Part shown: positions 35,085-43,228 of the stretch, in pieces
Numbering within the stretch: position 1 is the stretch's first letter
Layout: each line of letters begins with the position of its first letter
NCBI GenBank assembly: GCA_963717455.1
Contig: OY970336.1
Location: 2,108,001-2,172,000 of the forward strand
DNA length: 64,000 nt
Direction of reading: 5' to 3'
Origin: Bog-473 sp963717455
GTDB taxonomy: Bacteria > Actinomycetota > Acidimicrobiia > Acidimicrobiales > RAAP-2
Made by a program: the position numbers and the translations under genes
Notes under the pieces: generated by a model
The model's database searches: none
Seen by the model: the letters and a program-made list of their open reading frames with translations, nothing else
What the model was told of the DNA's origin: nothing

Positions 35085-36085
35085 CTGTTTCGTAGCTCTT
35101 CGACCAACGGCGCGAACTCCGCCGCATCGTCGCCCAGCGTCGCCTGGCAGTCGCGCCAGGTGCTGGCCAACTCGTCGGGTCCCACGCCAGCGGCCGCCCG
35201 CAGCGCACCCTCCCACAGCGCGAAGTCGAAGGGCGACGCCAGCAACCCCCGCCGAAAGGAGAACAGCGCGCACTCGAAGTCGTCCGCTTCGAGTGCAAGT
35301 GCCGCCAGGCGCCGGGCGGCGTCCCGGATGGCGCGCTCCATCTCGGAGAGTAAGAACTCCCGGGCCACCCAGCCGAAGTCGACGTCGGCAAACGGACGGC
35401 CCCGGACGAGGGTCAGGGCCGATCGCAAGGTGGCGGCCGTGTCGGCACCGGGGTCATCGGCCTCGGCCACGAGTGCCTGGAAGGTGACCCAGTCACAGCG
35501 AAACGGTCCGGAGAGCGAGTACCCAGCGCCTCGAGATGAAGGGAACAGTTCGGGGCCCAGTGAGCGCTTCAACTCGGACATGTTGTTGCGCAGAGTCTTG
35601 GGGTTCAGCTCGCCCCAGTCGTCAGAGTTTCGCCGCAGCGCGGCCCTCAACTCCTCGCCGCTCATCGGCCTGTCCTGATGCAAGGCCAGGTAGCAGGCCA
35701 GCTCGGTGAGGAGCTTGCGTTTCGGGGCGATCAGCCATCCCCGTACCTCAACCGGCCCGAGGACGTTGATCTCGAGGAGGCCGACGTCGGAGCGAGCTGG
35801 AAGCGGAGATCCGCCTACCGGAGTGTCGGTGGTGAACTCATCGGCGAACTCGTCGATCTCTTCATCGTCTTCGGGGTCGTAGTAATAGGTGCCGTAGCCG
35901 GGCCGGCTGTCGGTGTGGCTGAACGCCTCCAACGGATTGACGTCATGCTCCTCGGTTGCTCCCTCGACATCGCCGGAGGGCTGATCGGTGCGGTGCCAGG
36001 AGGTGGTCGCGGTCGCAGTTTTCTGATCGATCTCAGTCGGCGGGGGAGTCGGTTCGCCCGGGATGACCCAGATCCGGTCCCCCAT
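35069..36085 (-). CDS. BTAD-domain protein (LysM/SARP-like, conjugation-associated)
   Basis: About 338 residues. An acidic, Pro-rich N-terminal segment (YYYDPEDDEEIDEFADEFTT) is followed by a winged-helix part (LGPVEVRGWLIAPKRKLLTE) and a bacterial transcriptional activation domain (FRCDWVTFQALVAEADD, ALRAAAGVGPDELASTW). Proteins of this kind sit beside VirD4 genes on many actinobacterial elements, often with an N-terminal LysM and membrane part which is absent here. The ATG at 36085 is preferred, although the frame is open to a GTG at 36142. It converges on the coupling gene with 16 bases overlap at their 3' ends. Confidence 0.78.
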   Translation of the reverse strand: MGDRIWVIPGEPTPPPTEIDQKTATATTSWHRTDQPSGDVEGATEEHDVNPLEAFSHTDSRPGYGTYYYDPEDDEEIDEFADEFTTDTPVGGSPLPARSDVGLLEINVLGPVEVRGWLIAPKRKLLTELACYLALHQDRPMSGEELRAALRRNSDDWGELNPKTLRNNMSELKRSLGPELFPSSRGAGYSLSGPFRCDWVTFQALVAEADDPGADTAATLRSALTLVRGRPFADVDFGWVAREFLLSEMERAIRDAARRLAALALEADDFECALFSFRRGLLASPFDFALWEGALRAAAGVGPDELASTWRDCQATLGDDAAEFAPLVEELRNSQAGG

Positions 36086-36303
36086 GCCACGCCCCCGGCG
36101 CGCCACCACCCTTGGGCCGCGGTAGTGGTCGGGACTCACCACGCACAGAGTCTACAAATGCCGATGGCTCGATACTTTTCCTGGACGTTTATTGGGCACT
36201 CAACCGGCCCCCCGGAGCAAGCGACTCCTAGGAGTGGTCCGTGGCAGACATGGCTCAGCGGACCAGCAATCTGCAACGAATGGGTTCTCGGCAACGGCAC
36301 AAC

Positions 36304-38036
36304 CTAGGAGACTGTTGAACAAACGACATTCTCCGAGTTCAGGAGCACGGGTGCCGTGAGCTTCCGGCCTGGGGTAGATGAATCGAGGGGATGGGCCTCG
36401 GAGACGGGGTTCTTCGGGCCTCATCGGTCTCACAAATGTTCCTCGAACTCCTACATCCCGAGGATCCACTCACCGTCGTGGTCCAGACCGAGGTTGACCA
36501 ACCGTCTGAGGTTGATGGCGGCGATGCGCAACGAGAGACCGAGCTGGTTTCTCTTCACACCTCGGAATCTGACTCGCCGATGGTTGTCGGCCACCAGCCA
36601 TGCGATCGATCGTTCCACCATCGGACGCCATCGTCGGTAGTCCTCGGCGAAGTCGCCCTCTCGCCATGCCCGTCGGGATTCCATTAGCTCGTTGTCGTGA
36701 GGGTGCAGGTGGAGGGTGCGACCGTCTTTGGATTTGGTGCACCGATCCCGGAGTGGACATCCGCGACAGTGGATTCCGAACACGGCGGCGCGACCCGCGG
36801 TGATCGAGACCGCGTGGCCAGCGGGACAGGTTGCGGTGCGTGCCTCCTCGTCGACGACGAAGTCCTCCCGTTCGAAGCCACCGGGCACAGCCGGTGTCGT
36901 CGGCCAGGGCTTGATGGCGCGCTGGTGCTTGGCCTTGCCCAGGGCACTCAGCGTCTCAGCGGATCCATACGCACCGTCGCCTAGAACCTGGAGTCCGGGC
37001 GCCTCGCCAGCCAAGAGCTCGATGCCGGTTGACCCATCGGCGGTATTGGCCGGGGTGAGGGCGCAGGCGGTCACCAAGCCGGTTTCGGGTTCGATGGCGA
37101 TGTGGGCCTTGTAGCCATCGCGATACTCCGATCGCGACTTGTGCATGTGGCGGGCCTCGGGGTCCACGGTGGAAATGACCCGGTTGGGGGCCACTTTTCG
37201 GGCGATCTTCCAGGTGCCGTCGTCAAGCTGTTCGACGTCTTGACCGGCGACGAGGGCCAGCAATCCGAGTGCGGAGGTGGCCTCGTCCTGCTCGGTCGCG
37301 TCTTCGAACTCGGCCAGGAGATGGAGGGCATCGTTGACCAGTCCATCGACGAGGGCCGCCTTGGCGACGGGGTCGTCCCAGGCGATCAAGGGCTTGCCAC
37401 CTGACTCGTAGTCGTGGGCATAAACGCTCACGCCTTTGGCTCCGGGAACGACCCGGCGCACCCGGCGGATCGCCGCGATGAGCTGGGTCACGGTGTCTTG
37501 GGTGGCCACGGCGTCGTCGAGCAAGGTCGAGTCGAGGGCTCTTTTGGTCTTGCCCTTCAACACCCCAGTGGCGTCGATGACCGAACGCACCGCGTCGAAG
37601 ATCCGTTCGGGGTGTTCGGACTGGCGCAGCCGGGTGCGCCAATAGGTGAGCACCGAGAAGTCGAACCCCTCTCGTCGAGCGCCAACCCACAGGCCACCTT
37701 CCAGCTGATTCGGTCTCGCAGCGCCCGAGCGGCATCACGGTCCGAGAGCCCTTCGAGGGCCTGGAGGACCATGACTGTGGCCACCACGTCGGCCGGGATC
37801 GAGGGGCGACCACGACCCGACGGGAACAGGTCCTCGAACATCTCGTCGGGGAACAGATCGTGACGGTGATCGGCCAGGAACGCCTCCACGCTTCCTTCGG
37901 GGACGAGCTGTCGACAGAGGGCTGCGGCGTCGAGCAGCTCAGGGTTGGATTCGCTGTGTCCTTGCACCCACCAATTCTCGACGATTGGCGGCCAAATCGC
38001 GAGCACCTTCGCCCGCTTTTTTCAACAGTCTCCTAG
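36304..38036. mobile_element. IS1182-like insertion sequence with CTAG target duplication
   Basis: GAGACTGTTGAA at 36308-36319 and TTCAACAGTCTC at 38021-38032 are perfect terminal inverted repeats. CTAG flanks both ends (36304-36307 and 38033-38036), so the 1,725-base element sits between 4-base target copies. The right-hand CTAG has itself been opened at its TA by an IS630 element. It carries one transposase gene on the minus strand, split by a frameshift. Confidence 0.85.
36451..38006 (-). pseudogene. tnpA: IS1182-family transposase, frameshifted
   Basis: The N-terminal part (38006 to about 37665) carries the DUF772-type segment LVPEGSVEAFLADHRHDLFP and PSIPADVVATVMVLQALEGL. The catalytic part (to 36451) has DSTLLDDAVA with the first Asp, GDGAYGSAETL, a Cys-rich loop (CPAGHAVS, CRGCPLRDRCTKS) and RRWRPMVERSIAWL with the Glu. 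The two parts are in different frames, joining near 37665-37670, where one base is lost or two gained in GACGAGAGGGGTTCG. Together they give about 515 residues. The copy is probably inactive unless ribosomes shift here. Confidence 0.82.
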
Positions 38037-39248
38037 TGCCGCATCAGGCAACGTTTGCGCGCTTGACCAGCTCGCGAAGGGTTTTGTCGTGAGCGTTGCG
38101 GTTGCGCCAGATGATGTAGCGGCGGATCATCGAGTTCTGCTCCTCGTGTGAGCGGTGGTCGGTGCCATCGAGGGTGAAGTACCGCAGCGCCTGGAACTGG
38201 GCTTCGATCCGGTTCATCCAGCTGGCGTTGGTCGGCACGTAGGCCAGTTCGACGTTGTTCGCTTCTGCCCAGTCGCCCACCCGCGAATCGACCTTGGTCG
38301 AGAGATGCGGACTGAAGTTGTCCATGACGATGGCGATGCGGACGTTCGGTGGGTACAAGGTGCGCAGGTAGCGACAGAACTCGAGGAACGTCGTCCGGTC
38401 CTTCTTCAACTTGACGTGGCCGTAGATCTTGTCCTGGTTCAGGTCGTAGGCGGCCATCAGATGACGGACCCCGTTCTTGCGGGTGTAGGTGGCCCTGCGG
38501 CGCCGGCGTCGCGGTTCTTCGCACCCCTCGCCTTTGACGATTCTCGGCGCCCACTGCTTGCCCGGCCGGGGCAACAGGTTCAGCGGGCCGAACTCGTCCA
38601 TGCAGATGACGACGCTGGGGTCGCCCCTCTTCGGTTTTGCCAAGCCATCGGCGATCTCGTAGAGCTCGAGCACCCGGTTCTTCTTGGCCTCGAAGTCGGG
38701 GTCCTTCGATTGCTTCCAGGTCTTGATCACTTGAAAGGAGACACCCTCCTCTCGGAGGAGCACGCGCAGACCCTCGTGGCTGATGTCGTCGACCACCCCC
38801 TCGGCGACGAGGAACTCGGCCAGCTTGGACAAGCTCCAGGTGGAAAAGGGCAGGTCGTGGTCGACCGGACGGCTGAGGGCGATCTTCTTGATCTCCCGGC
38901 GCTCGGGCAGGGTGAATTTGGGCGGCCGCCCACCCGAGTACTTGGGAGCCAACGAGTCGAACCCGTTGTCGTTGAAGTTGTGCAGGACCTCACGGACCCG
39001 GTCCGGCGAGGTGAAGGCCACCTTGGCGATCTGGGCCACGTCCATGCCCTGGGCCGAGAGCAGGACCATCTGGGCCCTGCGCCATCGCACCACAGAGCCC
39101 GAGCCCCGGCGCACGATCGAGAGGAGCTTGCGTCCCTCCTCGTTGGAGATATCCCTGACTGCCACCCGTTCTGCCATGGCACCACTTTGCGCGACCCAGA
39201 GATCAAAGTTGTGGACGCGCCCCACCAACGTTGCCGGTCACGGCACTA
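38034..39248. mobile_element. IS630-family insertion sequence with TA duplication
   Basis: The element runs from 38036 to 39246. GTGCCGCATCAGGCAACGTT at its left end is matched at the right end by the inverted GTGCCGTGACCGGCAACGTT (15 of 20 bases). TA at 38034-38035 and 39247-39248 is the duplicated target typical of IS630/Tc1 elements. It holds one transposase gene. The TA is the centre of the CTAG target copy of the adjoining IS1182-like element. Confidence 0.88.
38044..39177 (-). CDS. tnpA: IS630-family transposase
   Basis: About 377 residues. An N-terminal helix-turn-helix (GMDVAQIAKVAFTSPDRVRE) and a second winged-helix (STWSLSKLAEFLVAEGVVDD) precede the DDE core: ICMDEFGPLNLLP, IAIVMDNFSPHL, and WMNRIEAQFQALRYF. 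A basic insert (EEPRRRRRRATYTRKNG) lies in the core. It starts MAERVAVRDIS at 39177; the longer frame to 39228 would run into the terminal repeat. The frame is intact, so the element may be active. Confidence 0.9.
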   Translation of the reverse strand: MAERVAVRDISNEEGRKLLSIVRRGSGSVVRWRRAQMVLLSAQGMDVAQIAKVAFTSPDRVREVLHNFNDNGFDSLAPKYSGGRPPKFTLPERREIKKIALSRPVDHDLPFSTWSLSKLAEFLVAEGVVDDISHEGLRVLLREEGVSFQVIKTWKQSKDPDFEAKKNRVLELYEIADGLAKPKRGDPSVVICMDEFGPLNLLPRPGKQWAPRIVKGEGCEEPRRRRRRATYTRKNGVRHLMAAYDLNQDKIYGHVKLKKDRTTFLEFCRYLRTLYPPNVRIAIVMDNFSPHLSTKVDSRVGDWAEANNVELAYVPTNASWMNRIEAQFQALRYFTLDGTDHRSHEEQNSMIRRYIIWRNRNAHDKTLRELVKRANVA

Positions 39249-39548
39249 GTCACACAGCTCGACGTAAGGCTTGCCTGTCAGCACCCTCACCATAATCTTG
39301 GGGGGCGGAGCCCCAGAGGGGGCTGAAGAACTCCCCGGTCCGACAATCACCGGCGACGGATCCCCGGAGGCCTCCCTCACCACTCGATTGATCTCGTCGA
39401 CGGTCTGCTTGAAATATGCGGCCGCATCACTGGCATCTACGGATGGCCACAGAGCGGCGCACGCTGAATCAAACGTCGCGGATTCTTTCAAGCTGAAGTA
39501 GGGCAATAGTTCGACGGCCTTATTGCTGAGTTCGAGGCGCTGAGGCAC
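39246..39548 (-). CDS. Small hypothetical protein at the IS border
   Basis: A 100-residue protein, MPQRLELSNKAVELLPYFSL to GKPYVELCD, not recognised. The GTG at 39548 has AGGGAGGG four to five bases upstream. A Pro/Gly/Ser-rich linker (PGSSSAPSGAPPPK) precedes a short C-terminal strand. Its TAG stop is part of the CTAG target where the IS1182-like element inserted, so the protein itself was not shortened. Before the two insertions it lay directly upstream of the BTAD gene on the same strand. Confidence 0.55.
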   Translation of the reverse strand: MPQRLELSNKAVELLPYFSLKESATFDSACAALWPSVDASDAAAYFKQTVDEINRVVREASGDPSPVIVGPGSSSAPSGAPPPKIMVRVLTGKPYVELCD

Positions 39549-39924
39549 CCATCCCTCCCTTGTTTACGCGGTGTGAATTGTCGGCGTTGGGGAACGGTCG
39601 GTGCCAAGCGACATGTTCCCTCGAGGATGTGCGGTCTCTACCGCAAACTGATCAGCCCACTTGCGAGGGCGTTGTAAACCATCGCAATGCTACCGACATC
39701 CAAGTCGGTGCTAGCTCGCGCGAACTCAGCGGGGTACTCATCGGCCAGCGACGGCATGGCGGTAGGGCAACTGCGGCCGCCGTCCGGATGTGCAAGATAG
39801 CCTCTCATGGCTAACTCCCAGAATTTATGTTCGATACGCAGCGCTGGATGTACCGTGTGGAAAAGGACTGTGACGAGCAGTCTCATTCGCAAAATTCTCG
39901 GGAATGCTTAAGGGGAGGCTGGCC
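39549..39924. other. Intergenic stretch with a possible TetR remnant
   Basis: On the minus strand, 39638-39892 translates to a peptide (LRIEHKFWELAMRGYLAHPD, then FARASTDLDVGSIAMVYNAL and ASGLISLR) that resembles the C-terminal helices of a TetR regulator. No helix-turn-helix part is present. It may be the leftover of a regulator removed at the edge of the mobile region. Otherwise nothing is seen before the flavin reductase gene. Confidence 0.35.
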
Positions 39925-40401
39925 ATGTCTGACCTTGACTTGACCCGGTTCCGTGAGGTGCTCGGCCATTTCGCGACAGGCGTCACGATCGTCACCGCGC
40001 TTGAGGACGGGGTCCCCGTCGGGTTTACCTGCCAGTCCTTTACCGCCCTCTCGCTCGACCCGCCGATGGTCATCCTGGCGCCGGCGCGCAGCTCCACGAG
40101 CTGGCCGCGCATCGCCCAGGCCGGAGCGTTCTGCGTCAACGTCCTCGAGGAGCGCCAAGAGGCGTTGTGCCGTTCCTTCGCCGTGTCGGGCGGCGACAAG
40201 TTCGAGGGAGTCGGCTGGTCACACGGGGTAACGAGCTCACCGGTGATCACGGGGTCCCTCGCAGTGGTGGAGTCCCGGCTCGGCGACATATTCGACGGCG
40301 GTGACCATGAGCTGGTGACGGGCCACGTCGTCGCCATGGACGTGGGCGAGGGCAATCCGCTCCTCTTTTACCGTTCGGGTCTCGGTCGCTTCGCCAACTG
40401 A
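39925..40401 (+). CDS. Flavin reductase (HpaC-like) family protein
   Basis: A 158-residue FMN-binding split-barrel protein. VLGHFATGVTIVTALEDGVP, SFTALSLDPPMVILA and AGAFCVNVLEERQEALCRSF are the standard motifs of reductases that supply reduced flavin to two-component monooxygenases. The ATG at 39925 has GGGGAGG seven bases upstream. No oxygenase gene adjoins it. The nearest candidate partners are the group D monooxygenase at 61.7 kb, or an enzyme outside the window. It is a single gene, 140 bases from the end of a convergent VWA gene. Confidence 0.88.
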   Translation: MSDLDLTRFREVLGHFATGVTIVTALEDGVPVGFTCQSFTALSLDPPMVILAPARSSTSWPRIAQAGAFCVNVLEERQEALCRSFAVSGGDKFEGVGWSHGVTSSPVITGSLAVVESRLGDIFDGGDHELVTGHVVAMDVGEGNPLLFYRSGLGRFAN

Positions 40402-40540
40402 CAGCCGAATGACCACCGTTCGGGCCCAATAGAAAAGACACCGAGGCTGAGATGCGCCGTCCGAGGACCCTGGAGGACTTGCTCACCCATTGAGCCGGCA
40501 CAACAGTTGCAGTCGGACTAGTGCCAATAATCAAGTCCTC

Positions 40541-41857
40541 TCACGTCACGTGTAGAGCTGACGCCGGCGACTGACCGGTGGCCAGATCCCCAATAGCTTC
40601 GCTCAACTGTGAAAGATTGCGTACCTCGCGCAGGACAGCGCCCGCGTCCGCGTAAGCCAGCAGTGCTGAGTCTGTCGTACCCCATCGATCCTGGGATTCC
40701 GGAACCAGTAGAGTCACCCGTCGAACTTTGTGGCACAGTCGCCTTATGACGTCGGCACCGGGGTCCGCCCCATGGCTTCGGCCATCGCCGAGGATCACGA
40801 TCGTCGATCGCCGTTCGATACGGTTCGCGTGGCGGTCCTCGAAGGCCCGGAGAGCCTGTCCCCAGTTGCTGCGTCGGCCGGCAAGGCCAACAGCTGCCGC
40901 GCCGACGAGGGCGAAGGCGTCAATTTCGTGGGAGCGGTCTGCCAGGGTATCGGTGAGATCGACTACGTCGTCGACGAACACGAAGGCATGGAGGCTGGCG
41001 ATCTCGTCGTGTGCTGCGCTGACGAGACCGACTGTGAACCGCGCGAACTCGGCAACCGATCCGGACACGTCGCAGACCAGCCAGAGGTCAGGCCGCTGTA
41101 GTCGACGCCGCCGCCACACCGTGTCGTGGGGAACCCCACCGGATGACAGCGAGCGGCGGATCGTTCGCCGCATGTCCAGTGTTCCTCGCCGGTCGCGCTG
41201 GGCATTGCGTAACTTGGCGGCGAGACGTCGGGCCAGAGGGCGCACAGCGGAGCGGAGTTCCTCCAGTTCCAGCGTGGAGGCACCTGCAATCTCGACCTCC
41301 TCCGGTCGGGGAGGCGGCGCCGTGTCGTCATTGGTGGCCTCGGCGCGTTGTCGCGCCAGGAGCTCTCGGCGCAGGGCGCGCAAGAATCGGTCAACCGCAG
41401 CTGTCAGCGTTGCTGGTGTGCGAGCCATACCTGTGGCCCGGCTGTGCCGAAGTGCATCGCTTGCCAGCCTGTTCGCCCCGAGATCTCGGACTGCCCGTTG
41501 GTACCGCATGTCGCCTTCTGCGGCCGCTTCTCTGGCGAGCTGCACGAGTCGTGTGTCGTCATCATCGGTTAGAGCTTGTACCAGACGATCCCGCAAGGGG
41601 ACTTCACTCGACTCGCCTTTAGCTACGCCCGCTGGAAACCAGGTATCGAAGAGGATTTCGAACACGGAGCGGTCGGCGTCCCGTTTTACAAGGGTCGACG
41701 CGAGGGCCATCCGTAATTCATTGCGTCGGGACAGGTCTACGTGTGTGATCGCGGCCATAGCATCGGTCAACTCACCCACCCCCACCGGAACCGAGGTAGC
41801 CCGCAGGTCGGAGACCAACCCTTCCAACCGCCGGATGACCACCTCACCGCCGCTCAT
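40541..41857 (-). CDS. CoxE-like VWA-domain protein
   Basis: 438 residues. A basic N-terminal half (LTDAMAAITHVDLSRRNELR; RRTIRRSLSSGGVPHDTVWR) precedes a von Willebrand A domain with the MIDAS motif DVSGSVAEF and ILGDGRSHGADP. CoxE proteins normally work with a MoxR/CoxD AAA ATPase in maturing metalloenzymes. No such ATPase is nearby, making this copy unusual. Its start overlaps the stop of the IclR regulator as ATGA, so the two are made together. Confidence 0.85.
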   Translation of the reverse strand: MSGGEVVIRRLEGLVSDLRATSVPVGVGELTDAMAAITHVDLSRRNELRMALASTLVKRDADRSVFEILFDTWFPAGVAKGESSEVPLRDRLVQALTDDDDTRLVQLAREAAAEGDMRYQRAVRDLGANRLASDALRHSRATGMARTPATLTAAVDRFLRALRRELLARQRAEATNDDTAPPPRPEEVEIAGASTLELEELRSAVRPLARRLAAKLRNAQRDRRGTLDMRRTIRRSLSSGGVPHDTVWRRRRLQRPDLWLVCDVSGSVAEFARFTVGLVSAAHDEIASLHAFVFVDDVVDLTDTLADRSHEIDAFALVGAAAVGLAGRRSNWGQALRAFEDRHANRIERRSTIVILGDGRSHGADPGADVIRRLCHKVRRVTLLVPESQDRWGTTDSALLAYADAGAVLREVRNLSQLSEAIGDLATGQSPASALHVT

Positions 41858-42621
41858 CGTTGCCGCAGGCGCTCGTTGATCCGCTCAGCCGTCTGCATCA
41901 AGTCAGGTAAGAACTCGTTTAGGAGTACATCCATGTCGACGCGCCCCGCGTGGCTGGAGACATTCAGCGCAGCGACGGTCTTGCCACTGCGATCACGTAG
42001 CGGAGCGGCGACGGACCGAACGCCCTCCTCGAGCTCCTGGTCCACCAGCGCCCACCCCTGGTCACGCACTCGCTGGAGTTCGGCAACCAGCGATTCACGA
42101 TCGACAATCGTTTGTGATGTGAAGATGGGCCAAGATCCCTGAGGCAGGTGAGCGTCGAGTCGTTCGGGTGGAAGATCTGCGAGCAGGACCCTTCCCATTG
42201 AGGTCGCGTGCGCTGGGAGCCTCGACCCGAGCCCGAGCGAGATCGTCATGATTCGCTTTGTCGGCACGCGAACGACGTAGACGATCTCCGTTCCGTCCAA
42301 CACTGCCGCCGAAGTAGATTCGTGCGTTCGATCAACAAGAGCCTCCATGTCGGACTGCGCGATTGCCGCGAGGTCCAGAGAGGACAGGTAGGCATAGCCG
42401 ATGTCGAGCACGGTCGGGGTCAGGGAGAACCGCTTGCCATCGAAGTTCGCGTAGCCGAGTGATTCCAGTGTGAAGAGGAGACGACGCACCGTCGCCCGCG
42501 TCATCCCGGTCTCCCTGGCGACGTCCGCGAGGGTCATGGCCGGCCTGTCAGCCGAGAATGCACGGATGACGGCCAGCCCTCGAGCCAGAGACTGCACGAA
42601 CTCGGTCCTCACAGTTGACAA
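41854..42621 (-). CDS. IclR-family regulator (PcaR/PobR-like)
   Basis: 255 residues. The winged helix-turn-helix (MTLADVARETGMTRATVRRL) is followed by LGYANFDGKRFSLTPTVLDI and the effector domain ending ALNVSSHAGRVDMDVL, very like the 3-oxoadipate pathway regulators PcaR, PcaU and PobR. It is divergent from the hydroquinone operon, with GTTCG operators between. By analogy it may activate the operon in the presence of a pathway intermediate. It is co-translated with a CoxE-like gene. Confidence 0.88.
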   Translation of the reverse strand: MSTVRTEFVQSLARGLAVIRAFSADRPAMTLADVARETGMTRATVRRLLFTLESLGYANFDGKRFSLTPTVLDIGYAYLSSLDLAAIAQSDMEALVDRTHESTSAAVLDGTEIVYVVRVPTKRIMTISLGLGSRLPAHATSMGRVLLADLPPERLDAHLPQGSWPIFTSQTIVDRESLVAELQRVRDQGWALVDQELEEGVRSVAAPLRDRSGKTVAALNVSSHAGRVDMDVLLNEFLPDLMQTAERINERLRQR

Positions 42622-42649
42622 CGGCGTCTCTCCCGGTCAAGGTATGTGT

Positions 42650-42710
42650 GTTCGGTAAGCGTACAATAGTTCGCATAGCGAACATTCGCAAGATCGTTCG
42701 CAGTAGTGCG
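42650..42710. promoter_or_regulatory. IclR (PcaR-type) operator region
   Basis: GTTCGC-ATA-GCGAAC at 42669-42683 is a perfect 15-base inverted repeat. GTTCGGTAAGCGTAC at 42650-42664 matches it at 11 of 15 positions, 19 bases away, and a third GTTCGCA half-site begins at 42696. PcaR recognises, as I recall, GTTCGATAATCGCAC, and PobR/PcaU use three repeats. TACAAT at 42662-42667 could be a -10 box for the rightward operon, but no good -35 was found. Confidence 0.65.
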
Positions 42711-42721
42711 TGGAGGTGACC

Positions 42722-43219
42722 GTGTCGACCTATGTGACGAAGTTTGGCTCGCTACTCGACTACGAGAAAGGCGCCGTCGAGGCCATCGATGACGACCCTC
42801 GGCACTACGCCTTCTCGAATTTGTTCGAAGTGGCGTCCAATTCGAAGCCGTGGGAGAAGGTGGTGGTCGGCAAGAACCAGCAGTATGTGCTTGAAGCGAT
42901 ACGCGCCGAAGGCCGCTCGGAGTGGCGCACATGCGCCCACGACGAGTTTGCGCTCGTAATGGACGGCGTGGTCGAAATCGACCTCGTCGCCTTGGATGAG
43001 GGGCTCGCGCCTTCCGATAAGGCAGGGTCGATTGCGGTGAGTGGTGATCCCGTAGGTCGGCCGGCGGGACGCATTGTGGCCCGCCGCGGCCACATGGCAC
43101 TCCTCCCCGCGAATGCGGCCTACCGGTTTCGCTCCGACAACCCAGCCTGCATCCTTCTCCAGACCATCTTCGGCGAGGACACCGTTGAGCGGTGGTCAGA
43201 GATCTGTCAAACGGTGTAA
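42722..43219 (+). CDS. hapC: Hydroquinone 1,2-dioxygenase, small subunit
   Basis: 165 residues, matching the about 18-kDa alpha subunit of two-component hydroquinone dioxygenases (HapC, PnpC1). Cupin-like features are YAFSNLFEVASNSKPWEKV, CAHDEFALVMDG and GHMALLPANAAYRF. The enzyme cleaves the ring of hydroquinone to 4-hydroxymuconic semialdehyde with Fe(II) and O2. The GTG at 42722 has GGAGG five bases upstream; longer in-frame GTG starts would cover this site. The large subunit follows after nine bases. Confidence 0.87.
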   Translation: MSTYVTKFGSLLDYEKGAVEAIDDDPRHYAFSNLFEVASNSKPWEKVVVGKNQQYVLEAIRAEGRSEWRTCAHDEFALVMDGVVEIDLVALDEGLAPSDKAGSIAVSGDPVGRPAGRIVARRGHMALLPANAAYRFRSDNPACILLQTIFGEDTVERWSEICQTV

Positions 43220-43228
43220 GGAGGAATC

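Noticed and set aside
38155..39249. A 364-codon plus-strand frame in the IS630 element
   Set aside because: Antisense to the IS630 transposase, which has all DDE motifs.
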